Below are positions 1 to 7,691 of a stretch of DNA of 64,000 nucleotides, piece after piece. Positions within the stretch are counted from its first letter, which is position 1; each line of letters opens with the position of its first letter. Position numbers and translations under genes: made by a program. A model generated the notes under the pieces. The model did no database searches. It worked only from the letters and a program-made list of their open reading frames with translations, and was not told the DNA's origin. The stretch is from Oscillospiraceae bacterium (lineage in GTDB: Bacteria > Bacillota > Clostridia > Oscillospirales > Oscillospiraceae), in contig WQSX01000002.1 in assembly GCA_009787625.1 (NCBI GenBank), positions 62,001 to 126,000 of the forward strand, written 5' to 3'.

Positions 1-8
1 TCCTTTCG
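1..8 (-). promoter_or_regulatory. Shine-Dalgarno of the next leftward gene (probably dnaN)
   Basis: On the minus strand the last bases read GAAAGGA, the same ribosome-binding core seen before dnaA and several other genes here. In the canonical order the gene after dnaA and the origin is dnaN, so its start codon should lie just outside the left edge. The gene itself is not in the window, so this is inference. Confidence 0.4.
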
Positions 9-61
9 AAAATCAGCAGACACAAAACTTATTTTATTTATAAATAAAAATAATATTTTTA

Positions 62-82
62 TAGTAGTAGTAGTAGTAGTAG
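62..82. promoter_or_regulatory. DnaA-trio element, seven TAG repeats
   Basis: Seven perfect TAG trinucleotides stand in a row. DnaA-trios (3'-GAT-5' type repeats beside a DnaA box) are the single-strand loading site for the DnaA filament during origin melting. Seven nucleotides separate the run from the DnaA box at 90-98, and an A/T-only tract follows on the other side. Confidence 0.85.
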
Positions 83-89
83 TGAAAAC

Positions 90-235
90 TGTGGAAAACA
101 CAAACTTTATTAGGTTTTGCAATGGTTGCAAGTGTGGCATATTTCTGTGGAAAACTTTGACCACTATGTTAACAATATATCAAAATGTGGTTTTTCTACA
201 TTAGATAACACGAGTTAACACTCAAATGTGGAAAA
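90..235 (-). promoter_or_regulatory. Cluster of DnaA boxes
   Basis: Three exact copies of TTTTCCACA (minus strand) lie at 90-98, 146-154 and 227-235, all in the same orientation. Weaker relatives are at 133-141 and 186-194. The matches to the family consensus TTATCCACA differ at one base. The box at 90-98 is the one next to the trio run and is probably the filament anchor. Confidence 0.8.
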
Positions 236-267
236 TTAAACATTCAATGAGTTATAAAGTTTAATTT

Positions 268-1593
268 TCACCTATCTGCACTAATACTTGAATTTATATT
301 CGACGTGATATCTCTAATTCTGTTTGAAAAATCTCTATCTTCATTTATCTTCTTTTCAACTTTCCGTACTGAAGATATGACGGTTGAATGGTCACGCCCA
401 AAAACTCCACCGTTGTCTTTGAGTGAGAGATTTGTGAGCTTACGTATGAGATACATAGCTATTTGCCTGGCAAGTGCGGTATTTGCGACCCTGCTTTGAC
501 CTTTGATTTCATCAGGAGTAAGCATAAAATACTTTGCGATTTCTTCAATAATTGTCTCTGTTGTGGGAATTAAATCTTTTTCACCTTTAGAAATATCTTT
601 TAGTCGCTCTTTAACAGTTTCAACTGTGATTGTGTCATCCATCAAGTCACGGTATGCTATTATAATCTTCACAGCACCTTCCAGTTGGCGCACGTTTGAA
701 TCGAGATTTTCAGCGATATAGTTTGTAACATCATCCGGTAAAATAACACCAAGTTGAGAAGCTTTGTTCTTTATAATAGCGAGACACAAATCCTTGTCAG
801 GCGGCTGAATATCTGCAGTTAGACCCCATTCAAAACGAGTTCTGAGCCTATCTTCAAGTGAATGAATATCTTTTGGTGGTCTGTCAGATGTTAAAACTAT
901 TTGTTTTCCAAGTTCAAACAAAGTGTTATAAGTGTTAAAGTATTCCTCTTGAGTTGATGGTCTGCCTGCTATAAATTGAATATCGTCCATAAGCAAGAAA
1001 TCAGCAGCGCGATATTTTTCACGAAATTCAATGTTTTTACCCTGCTGAATTGCCTCAATGAGTTCGTTTGTGAACTCACTTCCCTTTACATAAATGACAT
1101 TTAAGTGTGGATACTTAGTTTCAACAGCATTACGAATTGCATATAAAAGATGTGTTTTTCCAAGTCCGGATTCACCGTGAATAAAAAGTGGATTGTAGCC
1201 GTGTTTTTGAGTTATATCAGAGACGGCAACAGCGGCGGCATGTGCAAATTTATTAGAGCTTCCCACGACAAAATGTTCAAATGTATACTCATCAACACCT
1301 AAATAGTTAGGAATTTCAGTAGTTTCATTCATCGCTTTTAATCCCTCATCGTCCAAAACTATAACTTCAAACTCAGTTGATGAAAAAATTTCATTGAGAG
1401 CACTGCGTATAGTACCGAGAAACCGCCCCTCTAAGACTTCTTTTTTATATAGCGATGGCGTATGTATAAACAGTCGGTTGCTCGAAAGCTTCACTGCACT
1501 ACATTCATCAAACCACGTTGAGATAGCTGTTTGGGTTAAGTCTTTAGATAAAATTTCCAAAACTTTTACCCACAGTTCGGTAGCGGAATTCAT
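268..1593 (-). CDS. dnaA: Chromosomal replication initiator protein DnaA
   Basis: DnaA binds oriC boxes as an ATP-driven AAA+ oligomer and melts the origin. At 441 aa it is close to the Bacillus length. Domain I covers about residues 1-75. The AAA+ core has Walker A GESGLGKTH (about residue 138) and Walker B LLMDDIQF. The C-terminal DNA-binding domain carries the signature GRDHSTV (about 398-404). The ATG at 1593 follows a GAAAGG ribosome-binding site. The gene is flanked by oriC (downstream) and rpsT (upstream, same strand); its usual divergent neighbour rpmH is about 50 kb away. No DnaA box is seen in its own promoter region, so the usual autoregulation is not evident. Confidence 0.98.
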   Translation of the reverse strand: MNSATELWVKVLEILSKDLTQTAISTWFDECSAVKLSSNRLFIHTPSLYKKEVLEGRFLGTIRSALNEIFSSTEFEVIVLDDEGLKAMNETTEIPNYLGVDEYTFEHFVVGSSNKFAHAAAVAVSDITQKHGYNPLFIHGESGLGKTHLLYAIRNAVETKYPHLNVIYVKGSEFTNELIEAIQQGKNIEFREKYRAADFLLMDDIQFIAGRPSTQEEYFNTYNTLFELGKQIVLTSDRPPKDIHSLEDRLRTRFEWGLTADIQPPDKDLCLAIIKNKASQLGVILPDDVTNYIAENLDSNVRQLEGAVKIIIAYRDLMDDTITVETVKERLKDISKGEKDLIPTTETIIEEIAKYFMLTPDEIKGQSRVANTALARQIAMYLIRKLTNLSLKDNGGVFGRDHSTVISSVRKVEKKINEDRDFSNRIRDITSNINSSISADR

Positions 1594-1634
1594 ATGAAAA
1601 TCAAAACCTTTCTTACAAACTTACAAGTCTGACT

Positions 1635-1663
1635 ATTGTATCAATTTTTGGCAAAAAAAGCAA
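1635..1663 (-). promoter_or_regulatory. dnaA promoter
   Basis: On the minus strand -35 TTGCTT (1658-1663) and -10 TACAAT (1635-1640) are separated by 17 nt. The predicted start is near 1628, leaving a leader of about 35 nt that contains the GAAAGG ribosome-binding site. It lies just after the rpsT terminator, so dnaA is probably transcribed independently. Confidence 0.65.
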
Positions 1664-1711
1664 GAGAAAAAAACCACTGTGCACCGTTTTTCGATACACA
1701 GCGATTGGTTT
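1664..1711 (-). terminator. Intrinsic terminator after rpsT
   Basis: On the minus strand an outer stem AAACCA/TGGTTT (1706-1711 with 1671-1676) and an inner stem CTGTG/CACAG (1697-1701 with 1677-1681) are separated by a 4-nt bulge. A run of T follows. It sits 25 nt after the rpsT stop. Confidence 0.65.
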
Positions 1712-1736
1712 ATAAAGCGTTAAATAAACAAGAACC

Positions 1737-2006
1737 TTACTTGCTTTCCATTGCATTCAGAGTACGTGTGAGAACACTTTTTCTGCGAGCGGCTTTGTTT
1801 TTATGAATAAGGTTTTTTGTCGCTGCGCGGTCAACAGTTTTAACAGCAACTCTGTAGGCAGCCTCAGCTGCTTTACGGTCGCCCTCCTGGGCAGCGGTAT
1901 CAAACCTTTTAAGGTTAGTTTTCATAAGAGATCTAGCTGCTCTGTTTTTAACAGTTTGCTTTGCAATAAGTTGCGCTCTTTTTGCTGATGATTTAATATT
2001 TGCCAT
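1737..2006 (-). CDS. rpsT: 30S ribosomal protein S20
   Basis: S20 binds 16S rRNA early in small-subunit assembly. The 89-aa, Lys/Arg/Ala-rich sequence begins MANIKSSAKRA and has the family's NRAARS-type helix and a C-terminal HKNKAARRKS segment. The ATG at 2006 follows a strong AGGAGGTGG ribosome-binding site. Its own promoter and terminator suggest a single-gene unit. Placement directly upstream of dnaA on the same strand is not the usual Bacillota arrangement, in which S20 tends to lie near holA or lepA. Confidence 0.97.
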   Translation of the reverse strand: MANIKSSAKRAQLIAKQTVKNRAARSLMKTNLKRFDTAAQEGDRKAAEAAYRVAVKTVDRAATKNLIHKNKAARRKSVLTRTLNAMESK

Positions 2007-2070
2007 GCTTCTTCGCCACCTCCTGTCGAAAAGAGAGTAAAATTAGCCGTCTTTAAAGTCACGGAATGAC

Positions 2071-2099
2071 ATAATACCATTGTAAAGCAGGAAATGCAA
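2071..2099 (-). promoter_or_regulatory. rpsT promoter
   Basis: On the minus strand -35 TTGCAT (2094-2099) and -10 TATTAT (2071-2076) have a 17-nt spacer. The predicted start is near 2064, giving a leader of roughly 57 nt. Confidence 0.65.
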
Positions 2100-2140
2100 G
2101 AGTTTTTTTGCAATGGGTGAAAAAATTTGTAAATACTACT

Positions 2141-2167
2141 GTAGGGGCGACCGTCCTCGGTCGCCCG
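2141..2167. repeat. Family C palindrome (GTAGGGGCGA type)
   Basis: A 9-bp stem, GGGCGACCG (2145-2153) with CGGTCGCCC (2158-2166), encloses a 4-nt loop and is preceded by GTAG. It lies just after the stop of the histidine kinase gene. Relatives occur near 18.2, 27.5, 41.1, 42.5, 44.1 and 57.5 kb. Confidence 0.85.
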
Positions 2168-2176
2168 ATATGAACG

Positions 2177-4462
2177 CTACCTCAAATACTTCCTAAGCAT
2201 GTAGATAACTTTACTGACATCTAACGGCTTGCCTAGATGGTCATTCATTCCTGCCGCTACGCAGGATTCAATATCATCTTTAAACACATTTGCAGTCATC
2301 GCAATTATTGGGAGTTTCTTGATGTTTGGTGCGCTCATGGCACGTATTTCACGAGTTGCCGAAAGCCCGTCCATCAGCGGCATTTGCAAATCCATAAACA
2401 CAAAATCATACTTATCAGGGTCGGCAGTTATTTTATCAACCGCTTCTTTGCCATTTTCTGCACAGTCGATTAAAAGCCCCGTGTCCTCTAAAAGTGCTGA
2501 GAGAATATCCCGATTTATCTCAACATCCTCAACAAGGAGAACCTTACGCCCCTCAAATTCACCTTTTATAATCGGGCTATCGTCAGAAACCCCACCCTCA
2601 TGAGAAACCTCGTCGCTCCTGTAAAGTGTCTTAACCGTAAAAGTAAACTGCGCACCATGTCCAAGCTCGGACTCAACCCAAATTTCACCATCCATCAGCT
2701 CAACAATACGCTTTGAAATAACAAGCCCAAGACCTGTGCCGCCATAGTCGCGGCTTATCCCGCTCTCGCCCTGCTCAAAAGCTGAAAAGAGATTTTTTTG
2801 TTGCTCTTGAGAGATGCCGATTCCGGAATCGGAAACTTCAAAGCGTAAAGTACAAACATCGGCAGACTTTTCAGTTAACAAAACTTCGAGATTTATAGCT
2901 CCCTCCTCAGGGGTAAACTTTACAGCGTTTGCAACAAGATTAGTTATCACTTGGGCTAAACGCTGGTCATCGCCAATGAGGGTTTTCGGCATGTTTTCGT
3001 CAATATCGACAGTTAAAACCTGTCGCTTTTCGTCAACACGAAAAATCAAAACAGACAGAACTTTCTTTATCATACGGTCAAAATCATACGGCACATTCGC
3101 AAGTTCCAACTTATCTGCTTCAATCTTAGCCATGTCAAGCACATCATTTATAATGCCGAGCAGATGAGACGAAGCTTCACCTATCCGCTCCAGCGCATTG
3201 TCCTTACTCATTGTATCTGCGGACTTTTTCCCAATGGTCGTCATACCGATAATTGCATTCATCGGTGTTCGCATCTCATGACTCATGCTTGAAAGAAAAT
3301 TACTTTTCGCATTGCTTGCGGTCTCTGCACTAATAAGTGCCAGTTCTAAATGTGAGGATGTTTCGCGAATTTCTGCAATCATATTTTCCTGCTCTGTTAT
3401 ATCCTTTAAGAACGCAACTTTGCAAAGTGCATCGCCAAATTTGTCATTTTCAACAGTGAGCAGTAGCTCGCAAGTTAACACACCGCTCTGTGTATTAACA
3501 GCCACAATCATCTTTTGGATATCAGTGTTAAAATTAATTACTTCTGAGGTTTCGTCTCTGAGAGATACGATATCGGCAATGTTACTACCAATCAGGGATT
3601 TGCCAAAGGTGTCAACGGTCGCTTTATTCTCCAATTGAACGATGTTGTCGTGGTCTAATATAATTGCCGGGATAGTGACCGATTTAAAAACAAAGCCGGA
3701 AACTGCGGGAATCGTGATATTTAAAGTCCTGTTCACTCTCATTGAGATAAAAAGCTGCATTGCGGCGGGGAAGAGGAGAACTGAAACAAGAGGCGTAACG
3801 GTGAAATCGGTTAAAGCGGGAATAACAAAGTCAGTGACATATCCTAAAGGCGCAAACAAAAAAGTTAAAACAACAAAAAGTTGTTGCTGTATACGACCTC
3901 TTTTTGTTTTTGATTCGAGCCACCATCTGATGTGGCAAATGAAAATGCAAATACAGAGAAAAAATACATATATGGCAATAAAAATAAAGAAAGTCGAATG
4001 ATTATACGAAAACTGGTTGCCTAAAGGTGTTACAAAAAATGAAATATTGGAGAGAGGGTTGCCGTGAGGAAAAAAAAGATACGCAACACTATTTGAAATG
4101 ATGAGGGTAATGCATATAAGCAGGCTTGTTATAATAAGAACCTTTCTCACTAAAATTTTTGTAAATCGATGCTTTATATTGATCATGCTTGAGCTAAATC
4201 GTATCCAAGTCGGAAGAAACATGAAATATGAGACATAGGCACTTATCCACAACGCTCCGCGTGCAGTTTCGTTTTGCGTAATTATCATAAAACCATAAAA
4301 AAGGCATGAAAAAACAACACAGGCAACCGCAACCAAGTATTCCTGTCTGAGTTTCGATGTTGAATCCCGAACGATTGTCATTAGAGCAAAAAAAGCATAC
4401 CCTGCACTAGCAAGGAAAAAAAGCGTAGCTATTGAGTTAGGGGAAACTATCTCCAAAAGCAT
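2177..4462 (-). CDS. Hybrid sensor histidine kinase with C-terminal receiver
   Basis: This is a membrane-bound hybrid kinase of 761 aa. Residues 1-240 hold about seven hydrophobic segments, resembling the histidine-kinase 7TM sensor region. A PAS-like segment follows (about 265-375). HisKA has the phospho-accepting His in SHEMRTPMNAIIG (about residue 395). The ATPase domain has the G-boxes DSGIGI and GGTGLGL. A receiver domain follows, with the phospho-accepting Asp in FVFMDLQMP (about 690). It has no separate DNA-binding output, and no cognate response regulator is adjacent. It starts 20 nt after ogg, so it is probably the last gene of the trmB-ogg operon. The signal is unknown. Confidence 0.9.
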   Translation of the reverse strand: MLLEIVSPNSIATLFFLASAGYAFFALMTIVRDSTSKLRQEYLVAVACVVFSCLFYGFMIITQNETARGALWISAYVSYFMFLPTWIRFSSSMINIKHRFTKILVRKVLIITSLLICITLIISNSVAYLFFPHGNPLSNISFFVTPLGNQFSYNHSTFFIFIAIYVFFLCICIFICHIRWWLESKTKRGRIQQQLFVVLTFLFAPLGYVTDFVIPALTDFTVTPLVSVLLFPAAMQLFISMRVNRTLNITIPAVSGFVFKSVTIPAIILDHDNIVQLENKATVDTFGKSLIGSNIADIVSLRDETSEVINFNTDIQKMIVAVNTQSGVLTCELLLTVENDKFGDALCKVAFLKDITEQENMIAEIRETSSHLELALISAETASNAKSNFLSSMSHEMRTPMNAIIGMTTIGKKSADTMSKDNALERIGEASSHLLGIINDVLDMAKIEADKLELANVPYDFDRMIKKVLSVLIFRVDEKRQVLTVDIDENMPKTLIGDDQRLAQVITNLVANAVKFTPEEGAINLEVLLTEKSADVCTLRFEVSDSGIGISQEQQKNLFSAFEQGESGISRDYGGTGLGLVISKRIVELMDGEIWVESELGHGAQFTFTVKTLYRSDEVSHEGGVSDDSPIIKGEFEGRKVLLVEDVEINRDILSALLEDTGLLIDCAENGKEAVDKITADPDKYDFVFMDLQMPLMDGLSATREIRAMSAPNIKKLPIIAMTANVFKDDIESCVAAGMNDHLGKPLDVSKVIYMLRKYLR

Positions 4463-4482
4463 ATATGTTCCACCATCACTTC

Positions 4483-5319
4483 CTACAGACCACCGCGCTT
4501 ATAATGGAAAATATACTGCTGTGCAATTCCTGCGTATGGACTGAAAACAGAGGGGTCAAAATCGGGGCTGAAATGTTCGGAGAGCGCACGTTTCATCCAA
4601 ACATCAATAGGAAAAGAGTCCAGTAGTCCCAAACCAAAGAGTAGCACACAATCCGCAACCTTGTTGCCAACTCCATGAATTTTCAAAAGTTCCTTACGCG
4701 CAACATCGAGCGAGTTTTGCGAGAGAGCTTCTAAGTCAATAGACCCGTCAGCCACAGCTCTTGCCGCAGACAAGATGTAGCTCGCTCTGTATCCGCACTT
4801 AAGTGGTGCAAGGTCAGACTCATCAAGTGTGCATAGCGTTTCAGGAGACGGAAAACTGTAGTACATCTTGCCGTTAAACTCAACCTGCTCACCAAAAAGC
4901 CCGCAAAGTGCCTCAACAATTTTCTTTATCCTCGGAATATGATTGTTCTGCGAAATAATAAAGGAGCAAAGAGCCTCCCACTTCTCCTGCCGCAAAATTC
5001 TAATACCTTTGCCATAAGCGGTGGCACAGCGCATAAAATCTGAAATATTCATGCCCTCACGTATAGTTTCGTAATTGCGGCTGAGGTCAAAATAATCATA
5101 CCAAACAGACTGAAAATCTTCCATGGAGCAAGAGATAAAAACGCTCTCTCCCTTGCATCTGAGCCGCACAGCTTTCCCAAAAGCCACACCTACATAAGCC
5201 CCACTCTCGTCAAGATTCCATCGGAAACACTGTCCGCACTCAAATATACCATAGAGGTCAAAATCAGTAACGCAGGCAACCTCAACCTCGCCGCAGCGGT
5301 CAATGAAAGTTGCGTTCAT
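4483..5319 (-). CDS. ogg: 8-oxoguanine DNA glycosylase/AP lyase (OGG1 type)
   Basis: The enzyme removes 8-oxoG paired with C from DNA. The 278-aa protein has the N-terminal OGG fold followed by the HhH-GPD region. Its HhH motif IHGVGNKVADC supplies the Schiff-base Lys220, and FPIDVWM supplies the catalytic Asp239. The 19-residue spacing equals Lys249/Asp268 of human OGG1. FIISQNNHI matches the OGG1 'QNN' segment that contacts the estranged cytosine. The ATG overlaps the trmB stop by 4 bp (ATGA), indicating translational coupling. Confidence 0.92.
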   Translation of the reverse strand: MNATFIDRCGEVEVACVTDFDLYGIFECGQCFRWNLDESGAYVGVAFGKAVRLRCKGESVFISCSMEDFQSVWYDYFDLSRNYETIREGMNISDFMRCATAYGKGIRILRQEKWEALCSFIISQNNHIPRIKKIVEALCGLFGEQVEFNGKMYYSFPSPETLCTLDESDLAPLKCGYRASYILSAARAVADGSIDLEALSQNSLDVARKELLKIHGVGNKVADCVLLFGLGLLDSFPIDVWMKRALSEHFSPDFDPSVFSPYAGIAQQYIFHYKRGGL

Positions 5320-5960
5320 AGCTCACCCCTATCCCAAGTTGCAACACACCGATAAATGGGTTGCCCTTCACCATGAAACTTCATTTCATAATCAGTCATT
5401 ATCCCCTGCACTCCAAACTCGTGCAAGTTGCGGGAGACTTCCGAGAGCTTAAAACCACAGCGGTCAAACTCGGCGAGTGAAAACTCAAAAAGGTCTTGGT
5501 TATCAGTCTTAAAGTGGACTTCACCGCCATCACACAAAACCTTTTTGTAGAGACTTAGAAAAATCTCACCTGTGAGCCTTCGCTTAGCGTGCCTACGAGC
5601 AGGCCAAGGGTCGCTGAAATTCAAATAAATGCGCGAAACTTCGCCGCTATCAAAAAAATCTGTCAAGTCGTCAGCAAGATTACACATAAATCTCACGTTT
5701 GGAACGTCCTCACTCAAAGCTCTTTCGAGCGCTAAAACAAGCACATTATCAACCTTTTCAAGTGCAACAAGCAGGGCCTCGGAATTGACCGAAGCGGTCT
5801 GCGTGGTAAAGCTGCCCTTGCCGCAGCCGAGTTCTAAATGTAGCTTAGAAAAACCAAATTCAGCAAGCCATCGCCCCTTGAGTAGTTCAGGTTCAGCCAC
5901 AAGCAAAGAGCAGCACCGCTTTATGCGCTTATCAAGATTAGGTTTTCGTCTCATTCTCAT
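5316..5960 (-). CDS. trmB: tRNA (guanine-N7)-methyltransferase
   Basis: TrmB uses SAM to form m7G46 in the tRNA variable loop. The protein has the SAM-binding LELGCGKG (near 50), the family motif YLNFSDPWPARRHAKRRL and the C-terminal YEMKFHGEGQPIYR. I place the start at the ATG at 5960 (MRMRRKP, as in B. subtilis MRMRHKP), giving 214 aa. An in-frame ATG 24 nt further upstream would put the -10 box inside the coding region. No Shine-Dalgarno precedes 5960, and the predicted transcription start falls on the ATG, so the mRNA may be leaderless. The stop overlaps ogg. Confidence 0.94.
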   Translation of the reverse strand: MRMRRKPNLDKRIKRCCSLLVAEPELLKGRWLAEFGFSKLHLELGCGKGSFTTQTASVNSEALLVALEKVDNVLVLALERALSEDVPNVRFMCNLADDLTDFFDSGEVSRIYLNFSDPWPARRHAKRRLTGEIFLSLYKKVLCDGGEVHFKTDNQDLFEFSLAEFDRCGFKLSEVSRNLHEFGVQGIMTDYEMKFHGEGQPIYRCVATWDRGEL

Positions 5961-5966
5961 GGAAGA

Positions 5967-5995
5967 ATTATAGCACATAGGCAAACATCATTCAA
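5967..5995 (-). promoter_or_regulatory. trmB promoter, predicted leaderless
   Basis: On the minus strand -35 TTGAAT (5990-5995) and the perfect -10 TATAAT (5967-5972) have a 17-nt spacer. Only 6 nt lie between the -10 box and the ATG at 5960. The -35 overlaps the end of the upstream radical SAM gene's territory (its stop is at 5996-5998). Confidence 0.75.
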
Positions 5996-7582
5996 CTATT
6001 TTGCTTGCCCAAAAACCCTATAGAGTCCCGTCACGGGGCTTCGATTTTCGCTATCTACAAAGACCATAGAGCCATCACTCAAAACACCTGCTTCGCCGCG
6101 TCTGTATTTTCGTCCGAGATGCTTTTCATACTCACCTGTGAGCTTTCGAGATGAAGCAAGTCGAGGTTTTAAAAATTCAGGCGCGTTTTTACCTTTAACC
6201 ATACCGAGCCAGTCGCAGAGAAACCTGTCAACAAGCTCCTCTTTGACTACATCGGACAGCTCTTTACAAAAAGAAAAAATCTGACAGGCGTAATCTTCGA
6301 GCTGAGTGCCGTGATTTGGAAAAGATTCTCCGAACTTGCGAAACAGTGCAAAGGGAGAAAGTCCCGAAACCCGCAAAACATAACCGAGAACAGACAAAAA
6401 ACGCCCCCTATTGTATGTATGTTGCAATGCATTTTCCGTATGCTTCAAAATCTGAATATCGCTCTCGCTGAGCCACGGACTACGAATTATCTCATATGGA
6501 GCCTCACCCCCATAAACTAAACCAAGCTCATCAGCACGGCTTCGTAACACACTGCCGTGAAGGAGCTTTAAAAATCCAAGTTGCAAATGGTGAGCGCCAA
6601 GATTATAAGCACGGTCAAAGCTATTTTTAAATTCGTCGAGAGTCTCATAGGGTAGTCCTGCAATCAGGTCAATATGAATGTGGATATTCCCCCCACGTAG
6701 AAGTCGAATTATGTTATTAGTAACTTTGTCGAGATCTGTCTGGCGCGACGATGCCGCCAGAGCAGGCTCATAAAAACTTTGAAGTCCAATCTCAAACTGA
6801 AAACGCCCAATCGGCGCTGTTTCAAGTAAATCAAGTGTACGTTCATCAAAAAGGTCAGCGGCAACCTCAAAGTGAAACTTGCAAGAGACATCAAGATTTA
6901 GGCAAAACTCAAAAATCGCATAAGCACGCTTAGCATCGCAATTAAAAGTTCTGTCCACAAACTTGAGCGTCTTTGTGTCCGACATGGCAAGTTTTTGGAT
7001 TTGCGCCGAAACAGTTTCGAGCGGGAAAAATCTCACAGACTCATGTGCAGACAGACAAAACGCACAACTAAACGGGCACCCCCGCGAGGTCTCGATATAA
7101 GCAAGCCTACCACGGAGAGCCGCAAAGAATTTGTCGGTGTAAGGGTCGATAGGCAGAGGAACCGTCCCCCTGTCCGCTCCGTCCCCACTCCATGTAAGCT
7201 CGTCTAAAAACGCAGGTAAAACATACTCACCCTCACCCGCAAGCACGTAATCTGCAAGCCCATTAAGCCAAAACTCGGAATTATGCTCTGCTTCAGGACC
7301 ACCGAGAATAAACACCGCATTCGGCAAACAAGCTCGGAGTTCACTTATAACACTCGGCAAAATGCGAGCATTCCAAATGTAGGACGAGATACAGACAACA
7401 TCAGGAGCGAGCTCCGCAACCGTCTGAGCAATCTTTAAAATAGGCTCATTTATAGTAGACTCAACAACACTCACATCGTATGAGTACTTTGCAAACACCT
7501 GAATTCCCTCAGCCAAAACCCAAACCGAGAGTGATGAATGAACATATTTAGCATTTATAGCAAGAAGTGTAACTTTTTTCAT
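5996..7582 (-). CDS. B12-binding radical SAM protein (DUF4080-type)
   Basis: The N-terminal B12-binding-like Rossmann domain covers residues 1-125. A radical SAM core follows with CxxxCxxC in SRGCPFSCAFC, and the C-terminal region resembles DUF4080. Members are 4Fe-4S/SAM enzymes of uncharacterised reaction. The start is the ATG at 7582 (MKKVTLLAINAKYVHSS), giving 528 aa. An in-frame ATG 90 nt upstream would translate a family A repeat and lies upstream of the -10 box. A family A repeat segment is also read in frame at 7154-7175, between the B12 and SAM domains, giving DRGTVPLP. No Shine-Dalgarno is visible; see the promoter entry. Confidence 0.88.
   Translation of the reverse strand: MKKVTLLAINAKYVHSSLSVWVLAEGIQVFAKYSYDVSVVESTINEPILKIAQTVAELAPDVVCISSYIWNARILPSVISELRACLPNAVFILGGPEAEHNSEFWLNGLADYVLAGEGEYVLPAFLDELTWSGDGADRGTVPLPIDPYTDKFFAALRGRLAYIETSRGCPFSCAFCLSAHESVRFFPLETVSAQIQKLAMSDTKTLKFVDRTFNCDAKRAYAIFEFCLNLDVSCKFHFEVAADLFDERTLDLLETAPIGRFQFEIGLQSFYEPALAASSRQTDLDKVTNNIIRLLRGGNIHIHIDLIAGLPYETLDEFKNSFDRAYNLGAHHLQLGFLKLLHGSVLRSRADELGLVYGGEAPYEIIRSPWLSESDIQILKHTENALQHTYNRGRFLSVLGYVLRVSGLSPFALFRKFGESFPNHGTQLEDYACQIFSFCKELSDVVKEELVDRFLCDWLGMVKGKNAPEFLKPRLASSRKLTGEYEKHLGRKYRRGEAGVLSDGSMVFVDSENRSPVTGLYRVFGQAK
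7154..7175. repeat. Family A repeat half inside a coding region
   Basis: A 22-bp match to the family A arm (minus strand GGGGGACGGTTCCTCTG) lies inside the radical SAM gene. It is in frame and encodes DRGTVPLP in the linker between the two domains, where an insertion is likely to be tolerated. Confidence 0.75.
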
Positions 7583-7589
7583 AACACCA

Positions 7590-7618
7590 AGTATACCAAA
7601 GCAAACAACTCCTGACAA
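7590..7618 (-). promoter_or_regulatory. Radical SAM gene promoter, predicted leaderless
   Basis: On the minus strand -35 TTGTCA (7613-7618) and -10 TATACT (7590-7595) have a 17-nt spacer. Seven nt separate the -10 box from the ATG at 7582. The -35 hexamer lies at the edge of a family A repeat, so the repeat may have supplied it. Confidence 0.7.
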
Positions 7619-7668
7619 GACAGGGGGACGGCTCCTCTGTCTGGACGCAGGAACAGTCCCCTGTCTTG
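7616..7668. repeat. Family A palindromic repeat
   Basis: Imperfect inverted copies of the CAAGACAGGGGGACGG arm flank a short centre. It lies between the divergent radical SAM gene and the small-protein gene at 7835. Confidence 0.85.
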
Positions 7669-7691
7669 CCACGTACCTGTCAGCCCCGATT

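Larger units (their letters stand above)
20..240. other. oriC: Chromosomal replication origin (oriC)
   Basis: This intergenic segment lies downstream of dnaA. It holds three identical DnaA-box-like 9-mers (TTTTCCACA on the minus strand), a seven-fold TAG trinucleotide run and, beyond it, an A/T-only stretch at about 28-63 that would be the unwinding site. Read in the dnaA direction the order is boxes, trios, A/T-rich DNA, then the next gene, as in the dnaA-dnaN intergenic region of Bacillus subtilis. No coding sequence is seen here. Confidence 0.85.

Noticed and set aside
62-82. Microsatellite or CRISPR-like array
   Set aside because: The TAG run has no spacers, and its place between a DnaA box and an A/T tract fits a DnaA-trio.
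7583-7672. Thirty extra N-terminal residues of the radical SAM protein
   Set aside because: They would be translated from a family A repeat and from promoter DNA; homology starts at MKKVTLL.
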